Positions 16,504-26,875 of a DNA stretch of 64,000 nt are shown piece by piece. Made by a program: the position numbers and the translations under genes. Under the pieces are notes generated by a model that saw only the letters and a program-made list of their open reading frames with translations, was not told where the DNA came from and ran no database searches. Position 1 is the stretch's first letter, and each line of letters begins with the position of its first letter. This DNA comes from Acidobacteriota bacterium (lineage in GTDB: Bacteria; Acidobacteriota; Terriglobia; Terriglobales; Acidobacteriaceae). Location of the stretch: contig QIAU01000148.1 in assembly GCA_003225055.1 (NCBI GenBank), positions 1 through 64,000 of the forward strand. The letters are read 5' to 3'.

Positions 16504-19278
16504 CTACTTAGTCAAATCGCGGATGAGAACCACGTCAGAGTCGGTATGGCTGCGAAGGATGGCAAGGCTCTTACCGTCCGGAGACCAACGGAAGGTAAGA
16601 ATCCGCTCGGAATTGAAAGAGGTAATCTGCCGGCCGGCCGAGCCGCCACTGAGCGGCTGCACCCAGAGATTATCCACCCCGTTCTCGCGGATCGGGTAAG
16701 CCACTGCTTTTCCGTCGGGCGTGAAACTCAACCCTCCGCTCGAAATGCGCTCATCGGCTTCAATCAAGTGCGGCGATTTTCCCGAAGACAGGTCCAGCAG
16801 CGCAATCTTGTATTGCGGATAGGGATCTTCCTTGGTGGGCACAGTAGACAGAACATACGCCAGGAGCTTTCCATCGGGCGAAGAGCTCAGTTCAGTGCCG
16901 GCGGGGAAGGTTTGTGCCACAGCGCTTCCCGGCAGCATTTCAGGGGGCTTGGAGCCATCCACAGGCACTCGCCACAGTTGCTGCGACGCACGGTCCGAGT
17001 AATAGACCCATTTCTCGTCGGGCGAACAAACTGGAGCATGGTCGTTTTTGCCGTCCGTCAATTTCACCGGGTTGCTGCCGTCTATGTTTGCGCGCCAGAT
17101 GTTGGTCGCATTGGTGTCGCCGTGAAAGGCCCAGGAGAACACCAGGTAGTGACTGCCGCACCCGGCCACTTCCACGATGGCCGCGTTCGAATCCCCCATC
17201 AGTTGCGTCGGAGTATTCCGGTCGATACCGACACGCAAGAGCCGCACAAAATCGCTGAACACCAGGTTCCCATCCGCAGACCAGTCGAACCAGTCCACAT
17301 ACTCGCCTTGCGTCAGCAAAGGTTTCGCTTCCGAAGCCTGGCTCCCGGCTCCTGAAATTACATACAGGTTCTGAGTCGTCTTCTCCTGCACAGTGGACAA
17401 GGTCTTTCCGTCGCCCGAAAGCGTCAAGGTCGCATAGCTGTTGGTGTCGCGGGTGATGGGCTGGAACTGTCCTCCGTCTTCGGGGAATAATCCGATCTGC
17501 AAACGCCGCAGGTAATCGGGACCCTTCTGAGCGTAGAGGGCAAGGATTCCGCGCCCGTCCGGCAGCCATTTAAAGTCTTGGGTGGTCTTGTCGTCGAAGG
17601 TGGCAAACCGATCGATTTTGCTTTTCTTGACATCGAAAAGCTCGATGCCGCCAAGCGCCTTGTCAGGACTCTTCAGACTGTAAGTGAGCTGCCTGCCGTC
17701 CGGCGACCAGGCGATCGAGCCCGGAGCATCGGAGGCGGGGGCCGCAACCCGCAACTGTCTTTCTTCGGTGCCCTCCAGATTGGCAGTAATCAGCCGGTAC
17801 TTACCCGGTTCCGGATCGTTGCGGCGCGCGAACGCAATGCGTGTTCCATCGGGAGAGAACGCGATGTCACTGTCAATGCCCCGCACCACGGTGTGGGGTA
17901 CCCCGCCCAGTACCGGCGCCCGGTAGAGATCGAAATTGGTGTTGGTGGCGTCCACCGCCTTGATGAAGTACAGGTAGTTTCCGTCTGGCGAGAACGCGAG
18001 ATTCTTATACGCATTCGGCGACGGCGGGATCACCTGGGTGTCGCTGTTGGTAGGAATATTGCGCAGCCACAAGCTTTGCAGGCCTTTGTCGTTGATAACC
18101 GTCAGCACGTATCGCGCATCCGGGGAGATCGCGGTGAGCGCTGCCTTTCCCGTGGTGGTAACCTGGATGACACTGAAATTTTGGAAATGGCTGGCGCCCG
18201 TACCGCGCAGCAGCGAGTACACGCCGAAACCAGCCGCCGCCAACACCATCAGCGCCACGGCCGCAATTCCAGTCACACCCCATTTGTGCTGCTTCACCAC
18301 GGCTACAACGGCGGAACTGCTTGACGTGTGCGGGGTGGACGGCGCGGCCACCGAAATGGGAATGACAGCCGAACTCCGGGCCACGGCTTGCGCGCTATGG
18401 CTGGAATCTGTCTCCCGCTTCAGGCGCTTCAGGTCAGCGCGCAAGTCCGAGGCGTGCTGGTAGCGCAGCTCGCGGTCCTTCTCCAGGGCTTTGCTGATAA
18501 TCTCTTCCAGCCGGGGCGGCAGATCGGGATTAAGGCGCAACGGCCGCAACGGCGGGCGGTTCAGAATGGCATCGAAGATCGTGGCGGAAGTATCACCGCG
18601 AAACGGCAAAGTGCCGGTGGCCATCTCGTACAGCACTGCCCCGAACGAGAACAGGTCGGTGCGTGCATCCAACTCCTTGCCTTTGGCTTGCTCCGGCGAC
18701 ATGTAGGCTACCGTGCCTACGGCCGAACCCGGGCCGGTCAAGTGCTCCAGACTCATCCCGGCGGTCGCTTCCACTACTACGCCGGCGGCTTGTGCGATCC
18801 TGCTGCCCACCAGGGTCAGCTTGGCAAGACCGAAGTCCAAAATCTTGGCATGTCCGCGCTTGGTAACAAAGATGTTGGCCGGCTTGATATCACGATGCAC
18901 AATGCCTTCGCTGTGGGCCGCGTCCATGGCATCGGCTACATCAATGGCCAGCGACACCAGAGTCTCGTTGTCCATGGGGCTGGTGATCATGTGTTTGAGA
19001 GTCACACCCTCCAGATGCTCCATGGCAATGAACTCTTGCCCGTCGGCTTCGCCGATGTCGTAAATCGTGCAGATGTTCGGATGATTCAGGGCGGAAGCTG
19101 CCTGCGCTTCACGCTTGAAACGCGCCAGCGATTGGGGATCGCGGCAGAATTCTGCCGGCAGAAACTTCAGCGCGACAAAACGGTGGAGACGTACGTCTTC
19201 AGCCTTATAAACCACACCCATCCCGCCACCACCGAGTTTCTCGGTGATTTTGTAATGCGAGACAGTTTGGCCGATCAT
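16504..19278 (-). CDS. Ser/Thr protein kinase with TolB-like beta-propeller
   Basis: 924 aa. The N-terminal Hanks-type kinase domain (about 8-275) is complete: Gly-loop [18 protein letters not shown] lysine, catalytic [17 protein letters not shown] and the [13 protein letters not shown] activation region. One transmembrane helix lies at about 333-357. The outer part (about 365-920) is made of repeated PD40/WD40-like units such as [20 protein letters not shown] and [10 protein letters not shown], forming a TolB-type propeller. This looks like a membrane receptor kinase sensing an envelope ligand, a format abundant in Acidobacteria. The start at [12 protein letters not shown] is chosen because family members begin there; the longer frame adds only 13 residues. 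Confidence 0.93.
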   Translation of the reverse strand: MIGQTVSHYKITEKLGGGGMGVVYKAEDVRLHRFVALKFLPAEFCRDPQSLARFKREAQAASALNHPNICTIYDIGEADGQEFIAMEHLEGVTLKHMITSPMDNETLVSLAIDVADAMDAAHSEGIVHRDIKPANIFVTKRGHAKILDFGLAKLTLVGSRIAQAAGVVVEATAGMSLEHLTGPGSAVGTVAYMSPEQAKGKELDARTDLFSFGAVLYEMATGTLPFRGDTSATIFDAILNRPPLRPLRLNPDLPPRLEEIISKALEKDRELRYQHASDLRADLKRLKRETDSSHSAQAVARSSAVIPISVAAPSTPHTSSSSAVVAVVKQHKWGVTGIAAVALMVLAAAGFGVYSLLRGTGASHFQNFSVIQVTTTGKAALTAISPDARYVLTVINDKGLQSLWLRNIPTNSDTQVIPPSPNAYKNLAFSPDGNYLYFIKAVDATNTNFDLYRAPVLGGVPHTVVRGIDSDIAFSPDGTRIAFARRNDPEPGKYRLITANLEGTEERQLRVAAPASDAPGSIAWSPDGRQLTYSLKSPDKALGGIELFDVKKSKIDRFATFDDKTTQDFKWLPDGRGILALYAQKGPDYLRRLQIGLFPEDGGQFQPITRDTNSYATLTLSGDGKTLSTVQEKTTQNLYVISGAGSQASEAKPLLTQGEYVDWFDWSADGNLVFSDFVRLLRVGIDRNTPTQLMGDSNAAIVEVAGCGSHYLVFSWAFHGDTNATNIWRANIDGSNPVKLTDGKNDHAPVCSPDEKWVYYSDRASQQLWRVPVDGSKPPEMLPGSAVAQTFPAGTELSSSPDGKLLAYVLSTVPTKEDPYPQYKIALLDLSSGKSPHLIEADERISSGGLSFTPDGKAVAYPIRENGVDNLWVQPLSGGSAGRQITSFNSERILTFRWSPDGKSLAILRSHTDSDVVLIRDLTK

Positions 19279-19505
19279 TGAGGTGCGATCCAGAACCCCC
19301 CCACCAAGCCGACGCAAACCTAGGTCGGGCCAAATCGCGCGTCGAAATTATGAACCGGCTGCCAGCATTGAGCAAGCAGGAAAAGCGCAGGAAGCGCAGG
19401 AAGAGCGTGGCCAGCCTGGCCCGGCGGATCTCATCCCTTTCTTCTGGCTGGCGACCTGGTTTCGTTGGTTCGTGACGGCTGGCAGATGTTGTTAAACTCC
19501 CCAGG

Positions 19506-20588
19506 ATGGACCACAAAGGCCGTCTGCAACGGCTGCAGCAAGCTCTCCGGCAGCAGCGGTTCGATACTCTCCTGGTCACCCATCCCGCAAACGTGAGTTA
19601 TCTCTGTGGCTTCACCGGCAGTGCCGGGGTGATGGCCCTCTCCCCAAAAGGCGCCACGCTCTTTACCGACGGCCGGTATATCGCTCAGGCTAAAGAACAG
19701 GTCCAGGGAGCGCGCGTCGTCATCGCCCCCAAGCCGCCCCTGGCGGCCGCGGCCGTCCGGCTTGCTAAGAGTCGCGGCAGGAGGACTCATGTCGTCGGGA
19801 TCGAGGCCGAACACATGTCGGTGGCATCGCGCACCCGCTTGTCGGCTGCGCTTCCCCGGTCTTTTCGTTTGAAGCCGGCTCCTGCCCTGGTTGAGCAGAG
19901 CCGCATGATAAAGGATGGGGAGGAGATTGATCTAATCCGCGGTGCGGTCCGGCTTGGCGCCGGGCTCTTCGATACCATCCTGGAAAACATCCGCCTCGGA
20001 ACCAGAGAGTCCGACGTTGCGGCCGAGATGGAGCATGCCGCCCGTCGGGCGGGCGCAGAAGGCATGTCCTTCCCGACCATCATTGCGGCCGGCCAGCGCT
20101 CGGCACTACCCCATGGGCGCGCTTCCACCGAGCCGATTCCCGAAGGATTCGTGGTGTGCGACTTCGGTGTTATACTCCGAGGTTACTGTTCTGACATGAC
20201 CCGCACTCTGTACGTGGGTCGTCCGACCGCGGAGGCACGCCTCTTTTATCAGGCCGTATGGGAGGCACAGCAGGCCGGGATCGAAGCTGTGCGGCCCGGG
20301 GCCCCGGTAGGCCAAGTGGACCGAGCAGCCCGGAATGCACTGAAAAAAGCCGGTCTGGCACGCTATTTTACCCACTCAACCGGGCACGGAGTGGGATTGG
20401 AAATCCACGAAGCTCCTCGGATAGCCGCTGCTCAGCGGGAGGTACTCAGTCCGGGCATGGTCATCACCATCGAACCGGGCGCCTACGTGCCCGGGCGGTG
20501 GGGCGTCCGGATTGAGGACATGGTGGTCGTCACCGACAGCGGTTGCGAAATACTGACGCCTACTACCAAAGAGCTGATTACGATTTGA
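19506..20588 (+). CDS. pepP: Xaa-Pro aminopeptidase (M24B)
   Basis: 360 aa. A creatinase-like N-domain (about 1-130) precedes the pita-bread metallopeptidase fold. All five metal ligands are in place: Asp in CDFGVILRGY, Asp in SDMTRTLYVG, His in STGHGVGLEIHE, Glu in ITIEPGAY and Glu in VRIEDMVVV. It removes N-terminal residues before proline. It precedes accB by 88 nt, a gene order common in several phyla. A -10-like TAAACT ends 7 nt before the ATG and there is no clear SD, so the message may be leaderless. Confidence 0.93.
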   Translation: MDHKGRLQRLQQALRQQRFDTLLVTHPANVSYLCGFTGSAGVMALSPKGATLFTDGRYIAQAKEQVQGARVVIAPKPPLAAAAVRLAKSRGRRTHVVGIEAEHMSVASRTRLSAALPRSFRLKPAPALVEQSRMIKDGEEIDLIRGAVRLGAGLFDTILENIRLGTRESDVAAEMEHAARRAGAEGMSFPTIIAAGQRSALPHGRASTEPIPEGFVVCDFGVILRGYCSDMTRTLYVGRPTAEARLFYQAVWEAQQAGIEAVRPGAPVGQVDRAARNALKKAGLARYFTHSTGHGVGLEIHEAPRIAAAQREVLSPGMVITIEPGAYVPGRWGVRIEDMVVVTDSGCEILTPTTKELITI

Positions 20589-20676
20589 ACTCCTGAACCC
20601 GGGCCACCTCGCGTCATCTGCCCGGCAAGTCTCCCGCGCGCTGGCGAGGGGAAGAGAAAGCGGCCCACCGGAGACC

Positions 20677-21180
20677 ATGAATCAGAAAGAGCTGAAAGAA
20701 CTCATAGAGTTCTTGAAAGAACAGGACATCGCCGAGTTCGAGCTGGAACGCGGGGACGTGAAGGTCCGGATTAAGCGTGCCACGCCGAATACGTCCCTGC
20801 CGCATGACGCGCGCTTTGTAGCGGTTCCAGCAGCTCCGCCTCCTCCCTCGCTGCCCGGACACGCCCCCGTTACGCCGGCAGCACACTCCACCCCCGCTCC
20901 GGCAAAGGAAGCGCCCGGGGAACCTCCCGAAGAGGCTTTGCACATGGTGCGTTCGCCCATTGTTGGGACCTTTTACGAAGCGCCCTCGCCGGGCGCCCCG
21001 CCCTTCGTCAAAATCGGAGATTCAGTGGAAGTCGGCCAGGTGCTCTGCATTGTGGAGGCCATGAAGCTGATGAACGAGATCGAGTCGGACGTGGCGGGCG
21101 AGATCACCAAGAAGCTGGTCACGAACGGGCAGCCAATTGAGTATGGGCAGGAGCTGTTCGTTATTCGGCCGCGGAAGTGA
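20677..21180 (+). CDS. accB: Biotin carboxyl carrier protein of acetyl-CoA carboxylase
   Basis: 167 aa. The N-terminal helix is followed by a Pro/Ala linker (about 50-90) and the C-terminal biotinyl domain (about 90-167). The biotinylation motif EAMKLMNEI has its lysine at residue 130. Biotin on this lysine carries CO2 between AccC and the carboxyltransferase. The ATG is preceded by CGGAGA. accC follows after 104 nt; accA and accD are not in the window. Confidence 0.96.
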   Translation: MNQKELKELIEFLKEQDIAEFELERGDVKVRIKRATPNTSLPHDARFVAVPAAPPPPSLPGHAPVTPAAHSTPAPAKEAPGEPPEEALHMVRSPIVGTFYEAPSPGAPPFVKIGDSVEVGQVLCIVEAMKLMNEIESDVAGEITKKLVTNGQPIEYGQELFVIRPRK

Positions 21181-21284
21181 AAAGCACCGGCCACCCCTTT
21201 GGCCACTTAGCATCTGGCATTTAGCCGTGGCCTCCCTCAGATCGCGACCAAGGTTCGGGGGCCCCATAACGGAACTAGCGACCC

Positions 21285-22649
21285 ATGTTCAAGAAAATAC
21301 TCGTTGCCAACCGTGGGGAAATCGCGCTGCGGGTGATCTGCGCCTGCAAGGAACTGGACATCCGGACGGTGGCCATCTACAGCGAAGCTGATCGCCACTC
21401 GCTGCACGCCCGCTTCGCCGACGAAGCCATCTGCATCGGCCCGCCACAATTGGCGCAAAGTTACCTGAACATCCCGTGTGTTATCAGCGCCGCCGAAATA
21501 GCTAACGTGGACGCGATCCATCCCGGCTATGGCTTGCTCGCGGAGAACGCCAACTTCGCGGAAGTCTGTGAAGCCTGTCACATCAAGTTCATCGGGCCTC
21601 CGCCGGAGGTTACACGCCTCATGGGCGAAAAAGAGAAAGCCCGCGCCGCCATGAAGAAGGCGGGTGTGCCCATCCTGCCCGGCTCAGAGGGCGTGATCGC
21701 CGCGGAAGGCGAAGCCATGGAATGGGCACGACAAGTCGGCTTTCCAGTCATTATTAAAGCGTCGGCAGGTGGCGGCGGCCGGGGCATGCGCATCGTTCGC
21801 AACGAGGAAGAACTGCCGGGTCTGTTCAAAGCTGCATCCTCTGAGGCTGCTGCCTCCTTCGGCAACGGCGACCTCTACCTGGAGAAGTATGTCGAGCGGC
21901 CGCGCCATATTGAGTTCCAGGTACTCGGCGACGCCTACGGAAGCGTCGTCAGCCTGGGAGAGCGCGAGTGCAGCATTCAGCGCCGCCATCAGAAGTTGTT
22001 GGAAGAATCACCCTCCACCCAAATGACACCGGAATCGCGTGCCCAGATCGGAGAGGTCCTCTGTAAGACGCTGTCGGGCATCGGTTATGTCAATGCCGGC
22101 ACGGTCGAATTTCTGATGGATGAAGACGGACGGCTTCATTTCATTGAAATGAACACTCGTATCCAGGTGGAGCATCCGGTCACCGAGATGGTCACTGACG
22201 TAGATTTGGTCAAGAGCCAGATCTTGCTGGCGGCGGGCGAGCGCATGAAAACCGTGCTGCAGGGGCCCATTGTGCACCGGGGCCACGCCATCGAATGCCG
22301 CATTAACGCCGAACATCCCGAGAAGTTCACGCCTTCCGCCGGAAAAATTACCGCCTTCCATCCACCGGGAGGGACTGGCGTGCGTATCGACACCGCCGCC
22401 TATGCCGAGGGGGTCATTCCCCCGTACTACGATTCGCTGATTGCAAAGTTGATCGTCCGCGGACGGGATCGTAACGAGGCGGTCTCCCGTATGTCGCGCG
22501 CGCTGGAGATGTTTATCGTCGAGGGCGTGTACACCAGCATTCCCCTCCATCGCAAGATTCTCGCCGACCCCGACTTCCGCGCCGGAAGGATCAATACGAA
22601 TTTCATTGAGCGATTCCTCAATACCAGCAAGAAAGAGAGCGCCACTTAG
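21285..22649 (+). CDS. accC: Biotin carboxylase subunit of acetyl-CoA carboxylase
   Basis: 454 aa, the usual AccC length. It starts [18 protein letters not shown], has the Gly-rich ATP loop ([13 protein letters not shown]), an ATP-grasp core with [17 protein letters not shown], and the catalytic stretch [16 protein letters not shown]. It carboxylates the biotin of AccB at the expense of ATP, the committed step to malonyl-CoA. The biotin carboxylase C-terminal domain is complete (to about residue 445). Confidence 0.97.
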   Translation: MFKKILVANRGEIALRVICACKELDIRTVAIYSEADRHSLHARFADEAICIGPPQLAQSYLNIPCVISAAEIANVDAIHPGYGLLAENANFAEVCEACHIKFIGPPPEVTRLMGEKEKARAAMKKAGVPILPGSEGVIAAEGEAMEWARQVGFPVIIKASAGGGGRGMRIVRNEEELPGLFKAASSEAAASFGNGDLYLEKYVERPRHIEFQVLGDAYGSVVSLGERECSIQRRHQKLLEESPSTQMTPESRAQIGEVLCKTLSGIGYVNAGTVEFLMDEDGRLHFIEMNTRIQVEHPVTEMVTDVDLVKSQILLAAGERMKTVLQGPIVHRGHAIECRINAEHPEKFTPSAGKITAFHPPGGTGVRIDTAAYAEGVIPPYYDSLIAKLIVRGRDRNEAVSRMSRALEMFIVEGVYTSIPLHRKILADPDFRAGRINTNFIERFLNTSKKESAT

Positions 22650-22671
22650 GGTGGCAGGAGTCATCAATTCA

Positions 22672-22812
22672 TGTCCTCATCCTGAAATTCATTCAATGTC
22701 GTCATCCTGAGCGGGCCGCAGGCCAGCGAAGGGTCGCGCGTGCAGTATTCATGATGCTAGGTGGTCGACGCCAGATCCTTGGCAAGCTTCCGACTCGCTC
22801 AGGATGACGCCA
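22672..22812. repeat. Dispersed inverted repeat element
   Basis: A perfect 13-bp inverted repeat, GTCATCCTGAGCG at 22701-22713 and CGCTCAGGATGAC at 22796-22808, encloses about 80 bases. A partial extra left arm (CTCATCCTGAA) lies just before. The same arms recur at 14232, 60208-60346 and 7095. It looks like a REP/MITE-type intergenic element. Confidence 0.75.
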
Positions 22813-22823
22813 TCCGATAGCTC

Positions 22824-23435
22824 ATGATTCTTCCCAGCCTCTACGCCATCGCCGACGCATCCCATTTCCCGGAGACGGCGGCCCTTTGTGCCTTCGCTGA
22901 AGAACTCCTGGGGGGCGGTGTTACTCTGCTCCAATACCGCAACAAGACCGGCCATCCGCCCCAGATACTCGATCAGGCACGCGAGTTGAAGCGGCGGGTC
23001 GGCGACGGCGCCGGGCTGATCATGAACGACCGCGCCGATCTTTGCCGGGCGGCGGGATTCCAAGGTGTGCACGTTGGCCAGGACGACCTTTCCCCCGACG
23101 GCGCACGCATCGTGATCGGCCCGAAACTCTGGCTGGGAGTGTCCACCCACAACCCCGAGCAGCTGGCAGAAGCTGATCGGACCTCGGCAGACTACCTGGC
23201 CATCGGACCGGTGTTCGCGACCTTGAGCAAAAGCAAGCCCGATCCGGTGATTGGTCTCGAAGGTGTGCGCCAGGCGCGTGCCCTGACGCGCAAACCCCTG
23301 GTGGCAATTGGGGGAATCACGCGTGCCAACTGCCGGTCAGTCATCGAAGCCGGAGCTGACTCGGTGGCCGTGCTCGCCGATCTGCTAGGGGATCCCCGCA
23401 AATCAACAGAGGAATTTTTGCGCATCTTGAGGTAA
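22824..23435 (+). CDS. thiE: Thiamine-phosphate synthase
   Basis: A 203-aa TIM-barrel enzyme that joins HMP-PP and HET-P to give thiamine phosphate. Visible family motifs are LLGGGVTLLQYRNK (about 30-43), GLIMNDRADLCRAAGFQGVHVGQDDL with the phosphate-contact residues, WLGVSTHN, DYLAIGPVFAT and LVAIGGITRANC. No TPP riboswitch was recognised upstream; that space is taken by the dispersed repeat. No other thi genes are near. Confidence 0.92.
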   Translation: MILPSLYAIADASHFPETAALCAFAEELLGGGVTLLQYRNKTGHPPQILDQARELKRRVGDGAGLIMNDRADLCRAAGFQGVHVGQDDLSPDGARIVIGPKLWLGVSTHNPEQLAEADRTSADYLAIGPVFATLSKSKPDPVIGLEGVRQARALTRKPLVAIGGITRANCRSVIEAGADSVAVLADLLGDPRKSTEEFLRILR

Positions 23436-23471
23436 AGTCTTTTCGCTCCCAACATAACTGTAAGGAGGCGC

Positions 23472-25046
23472 GTGAGTACGGAGGCCAGGAACGCTGCCGC
23501 AACGGCGACCAAGTGGGAAATCGCCACCCATCAAGACCAAGAGCTCGTCAAAGGTCTCGGCTTAACCAGCGCCGCTACGCTTGTCATGGGGTCGATGATC
23601 GGCTCCGGCATCTTCATTGTTTCCGCCGAAATCGCCCGCGAAGTGAACTCGCCCGCCCTCTTAATTGGTGCCTGGCTGGTCACCGGTTTCATGACGATTG
23701 TGGCCGCTGTTTCCTACGGCGAACTTGCCGCCATGATGCCGCGTGCCGGTGGACAGTACGTTTACCTCCGCGAAGCCCTGGGACCGCTGTGGGGATTCCT
23801 CTACGGCTGGACTTTGTTCCTCGTCATCCAGACCGGTACGATTGCCGCGGTAGGTGTTGCCTTTGGCAAGTTCCTCGGGGTCTTCTTTCCTTCGATTTCC
23901 TCTGCCGCTTGGATCCTGCACTTCTGGAAAGTGCCGCCCATCAAGATTGGCCCCATGGTGCTCGGCAATATGGACGTCGGCCTGAATACGCAGAACCTGG
24001 TTGCTGTCATTGTGGTCATTGTGCTTTCCGTGATCAACATCTTCGGCGTGAAGATTGGGGCCTTCATCCAGAATATCTTCACGATCGCGAAAGTCTCGGC
24101 CCTCGCTGGATTGGTATTGCTGGGATTGTTTGCGGGGCGCAATGCTCAGGCGCTGGCAGCTAATTTCAGCGGACACTTCTGGCAGAACGCCGGGCTCGGT
24201 GCAAAGCATGCTATTCAGGTAGGAATGGGGGGACCGACGGTATGGGTCGGAACTCTCACGATTCTGGCCGTGGCGCAGGTAGGTTCGCTGTTTTCCGCCG
24301 ATGCCTGGAACAACGTTACGTTCACGGCTGGTGAAGTCAGGAATCCCAGCCGCAATCTGCCTCTATCGCTGGCACTGGGCACCGGCGTGGTGATCCTGCT
24401 GTATGTGCTCTGCAACCTGATCTACCTGACTACCCTGCCGCTGGACGGCGGCCCCAATGGGGCAACCATTCTTGAACGGGGCATCAAGTACGCCAGCGAG
24501 GAGCGCGTGGGTACCGCAGTGATGACCCAGATGCTGGGCTCGACCGGGGGAGCGCTGATGGCGGTGGCTATCATGCTCTCCACCTTTGGTTGTGCCAATG
24601 GCCTGATTCTGGCGGGTGCTCGTGTCTACTATGCCATGGCGCGGGACGGCCTGTTCTTCCGCAAGGTCTCGAGGCTGCATCCTAAATATAAGACCCCCGC
24701 AGTCTCCCTGATGGTACAGATGGTGTGGACCTCGGTACTGTGCCTCTCGGGCACCTATGGGCAGCTTCTCGACTACATCATTTTTGCCGTGCTGGTGTTC
24801 TACATTCTGACCATTCTCGGGCTCTTTGTCCTGCGGCGGACCCATGCTCAGGCCGACCGCCCCTACCGGGCCATCGGATATCCGCTCCTGCCTGCGATTT
24901 ATATTGTGATGGCTTTATTCATTGATGTCGTACTATTGCGTTACAAGCCGCAGTACACTTGGCCGGGGTTGATCATCGTGCTGATCGGAATCCCGGTGTA
25001 CTCCATCTGGTCGAGGCGGCCGACTGCGTTTCCATCAAGTAGATAG
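23472..25046 (+). CDS. APC family amino acid permease
   Basis: 524 aa with about 12-14 hydrophobic segments. The first helix carries the APC signature MGSMIGSGIFIVSAEIAR (about residues 37-54), where the G-S-G-I-F loop binds the substrate backbone. It begins with GTG 23472, which has AAGGAGG 3 bases upstream. It resembles LAT/polyamine-type exchangers (L-amino acids, agmatine) but the substrate cannot be read. It is followed after 40 nt by a second APC permease in the same direction. Confidence 0.9.
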   Translation: MSTEARNAAATATKWEIATHQDQELVKGLGLTSAATLVMGSMIGSGIFIVSAEIAREVNSPALLIGAWLVTGFMTIVAAVSYGELAAMMPRAGGQYVYLREALGPLWGFLYGWTLFLVIQTGTIAAVGVAFGKFLGVFFPSISSAAWILHFWKVPPIKIGPMVLGNMDVGLNTQNLVAVIVVIVLSVINIFGVKIGAFIQNIFTIAKVSALAGLVLLGLFAGRNAQALAANFSGHFWQNAGLGAKHAIQVGMGGPTVWVGTLTILAVAQVGSLFSADAWNNVTFTAGEVRNPSRNLPLSLALGTGVVILLYVLCNLIYLTTLPLDGGPNGATILERGIKYASEERVGTAVMTQMLGSTGGALMAVAIMLSTFGCANGLILAGARVYYAMARDGLFFRKVSRLHPKYKTPAVSLMVQMVWTSVLCLSGTYGQLLDYIIFAVLVFYILTILGLFVLRRTHAQADRPYRAIGYPLLPAIYIVMALFIDVVLLRYKPQYTWPGLIIVLIGIPVYSIWSRRPTAFPSSR

Positions 25047-25086
25047 AGACTTGATTCGTTCAACATTGAGCACCTAGGAGAACTGG

Positions 25087-26670
25087 ATGGCTAGTCTTGT
25101 AGCCCAAAAACCGATTGACACTATTCTGGCGGAGGCGCACGAGACGGGTGAACACTGTCTTAAGCGAGCGCTGGGCCCGATCAACCTGATCACGCTGGGA
25201 ATCGGCGCCATCATCGGCACCGGCATTTTTGTGCTGACGGGGGCGGCGGCGGCTTTGTACGCCGGACCGGCCATTGTGCTCTCGTTTGTGCTGGCGGGCA
25301 TTGGCTGTGTTTTTGCCGGACTGTGCTATGCCGAATTCGCTTCCCTGATTCCGATCGCCGGCTCTGCCTACACCTATGGTTATGCCACGCTTGGCGAAAT
25401 CTTTGCCTGGATCATTGGCTGGGACCTGATCCTGGAATACGGCTTCGGCGCGGCTACGGTGGCCTCGGGATGGAGCGGGTACGTCATCAGCTTGTTCCAG
25501 GATTTCCGGCTACGAATTCCTCCTGCTCTGGCGGGTACGCCAGGCCAGCCCTTCGTGCTCTATCACGGCCGATGGGAGAGCCTGGCCCGCATCCGTCGGG
25601 CGCTCGATTTGGCCCACATTGATCCCGGCACCTTGCCTCACCAGATGGGCGTGTTCAACCTGGTTGCGTTCCTCGCCATTGCCGCCGTAACTACCGTGCT
25701 TGTCATTGGCATTAAGGAGTCCGCCAACTTCAATTCCTTTATTGTCATCGTGAAGGTTGCGGTGCTGCTGGTCTTCGTGGGCCTGGGTGTGAATTACCTG
25801 GCGGCGCACAAAGAATTGTCAACCGCCAACTGGCATCCGTTCGTTCCCCCCAACCTGGGCGAATTCGGCAAGTACGGTTGGTCGGGGGTGGCGCGCGCAG
25901 CCGGAGTGATCTTTTTCGCGTACATCGGATTCGATGCCGTTTCGACCGCGGCCCAGGAAGCGCGCAAGCCGGAGCGCGACATGCCGGTTGGCATCCTGGG
26001 ATCGCTGTTAATCTGCACCGTGCTTTACATCCTTGTGTCCGGCGTGCTCACCGGCCTGGTTAAATACGACAGCTTGAACGTGCCGGACCCGATCGCGGTT
26101 GGCATTGACCAGACAGGGGTAAGGTGGGGCAGCCTGCTGGTGAAAATTGGCGCCATCTGCGGTCTCAGCAGCACCATGGTGGTCATGCTACTCGGGCAGT
26201 CGCGCGTGTTCTTCTCGATGTCGCGCGACGGCTTGCTGCCCAAGTGGGCCAGCAAGGTGCACACCCGCTTCCGCACGCCTTATCTGTCATCCATCTTTGT
26301 CGGACTTTTCGTGGCTGCGTTCGCGTCCGTCATTCCGATCTCGATTTTGGGTGAACTGGTGAGCATTGGGACGCTGCTCGCGTTCGTGATCGTGTGCGCG
26401 GGGGTATGGATTTTACGGGTGCGGCGGCCGCAGTTGGCGCGCCCCTTCAGGACGCCCTGGGTGCCGCTCGTCCCCATCATGGGAATTCTGATTTCCGGGC
26501 TCATGATGGTCAGCCTGCCCCGCGACACCTGGCTCCGTCTCATCGTGTGGCTGATCATCGGCATGTTTATCTATTTCTTCTACGGCCGCAAACACAGCAG
26601 AGTGCAGACCGGTACCGTCGAGGTCTCGACTCCTCCGGTCGGCGCCACCTACACCCAGAGCAACAAGTAG
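25087..26670 (+). CDS. APC family amino acid permease, CAT type
   Basis: 527 aa, about 12-13 transmembrane helices. It has the cationic-amino-acid-transporter style start (AHETGEHCLKRALGPINLITLGIG), the substrate loop IGTGIFVLTGAAA and FFAYIGFDAVSTAAQEARKP in the middle. CAT-type members carry arginine/lysine or other amino acids. It probably shares a transcript with the upstream permease. A terminator follows at 26689. Confidence 0.92.
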   Translation: MASLVAQKPIDTILAEAHETGEHCLKRALGPINLITLGIGAIIGTGIFVLTGAAAALYAGPAIVLSFVLAGIGCVFAGLCYAEFASLIPIAGSAYTYGYATLGEIFAWIIGWDLILEYGFGAATVASGWSGYVISLFQDFRLRIPPALAGTPGQPFVLYHGRWESLARIRRALDLAHIDPGTLPHQMGVFNLVAFLAIAAVTTVLVIGIKESANFNSFIVIVKVAVLLVFVGLGVNYLAAHKELSTANWHPFVPPNLGEFGKYGWSGVARAAGVIFFAYIGFDAVSTAAQEARKPERDMPVGILGSLLICTVLYILVSGVLTGLVKYDSLNVPDPIAVGIDQTGVRWGSLLVKIGAICGLSSTMVVMLLGQSRVFFSMSRDGLLPKWASKVHTRFRTPYLSSIFVGLFVAAFASVIPISILGELVSIGTLLAFVIVCAGVWILRVRRPQLARPFRTPWVPLVPIMGILISGLMMVSLPRDTWLRLIVWLIIGMFIYFFYGRKHSRVQTGTVEVSTPPVGATYTQSNK

Positions 26671-26688
26671 AACTAACTTTCTACCTCG

Positions 26689-26725
26689 GGCCTTCCGCAC
26701 CTACGCGGAGGGCCTTATTGTTTTA
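26689..26725 (+). terminator. Rho-independent terminator after permease pair
   Basis: GGCCTTCCGC (26689-26698) pairs with GCGGAGGGCC (26705-26714), with one G-T pair, around a 6-nt loop. It is followed by TTATTGTTTTA. Confidence 0.75.
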
Positions 26726-26727
26726 TA

Positions 26728-26874
26728 GTCAGGTCTCGGGCGCCAGGTGTCAGGTTTCAGTTCGGACTGGAAAGGAAGGTACAAGTATGAGAGTGGCGCA
26801 CGACGAGCGTTTGCCGACACCTGAGACAGACGACCTGACGCCTGATACCTGGGAGCTGCGACCTGAGACCTTGC
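26728..26874. repeat. Intergenic run of CAGGT/ACCTG words
   Basis: Repeated words CAGGTCTCGGG, CAGGTGTCAGGTTTCAG and, on the other side, ACACCTGAGACAG, GACCTGACGCCTGATACCTGG, GACCTGAGACC make a loose inverted arrangement between the terminator and the K+ channel gene. It is probably a decayed dispersed repeat; no gene is seen. Confidence 0.45.
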
Positions 26875-26875
26875 C

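Noticed and set aside
22650-22823. TPP riboswitch before thiE
   Set aside because: No CTGAGA or ACCTGA THI-box words in the right order; the space holds a dispersed repeat.
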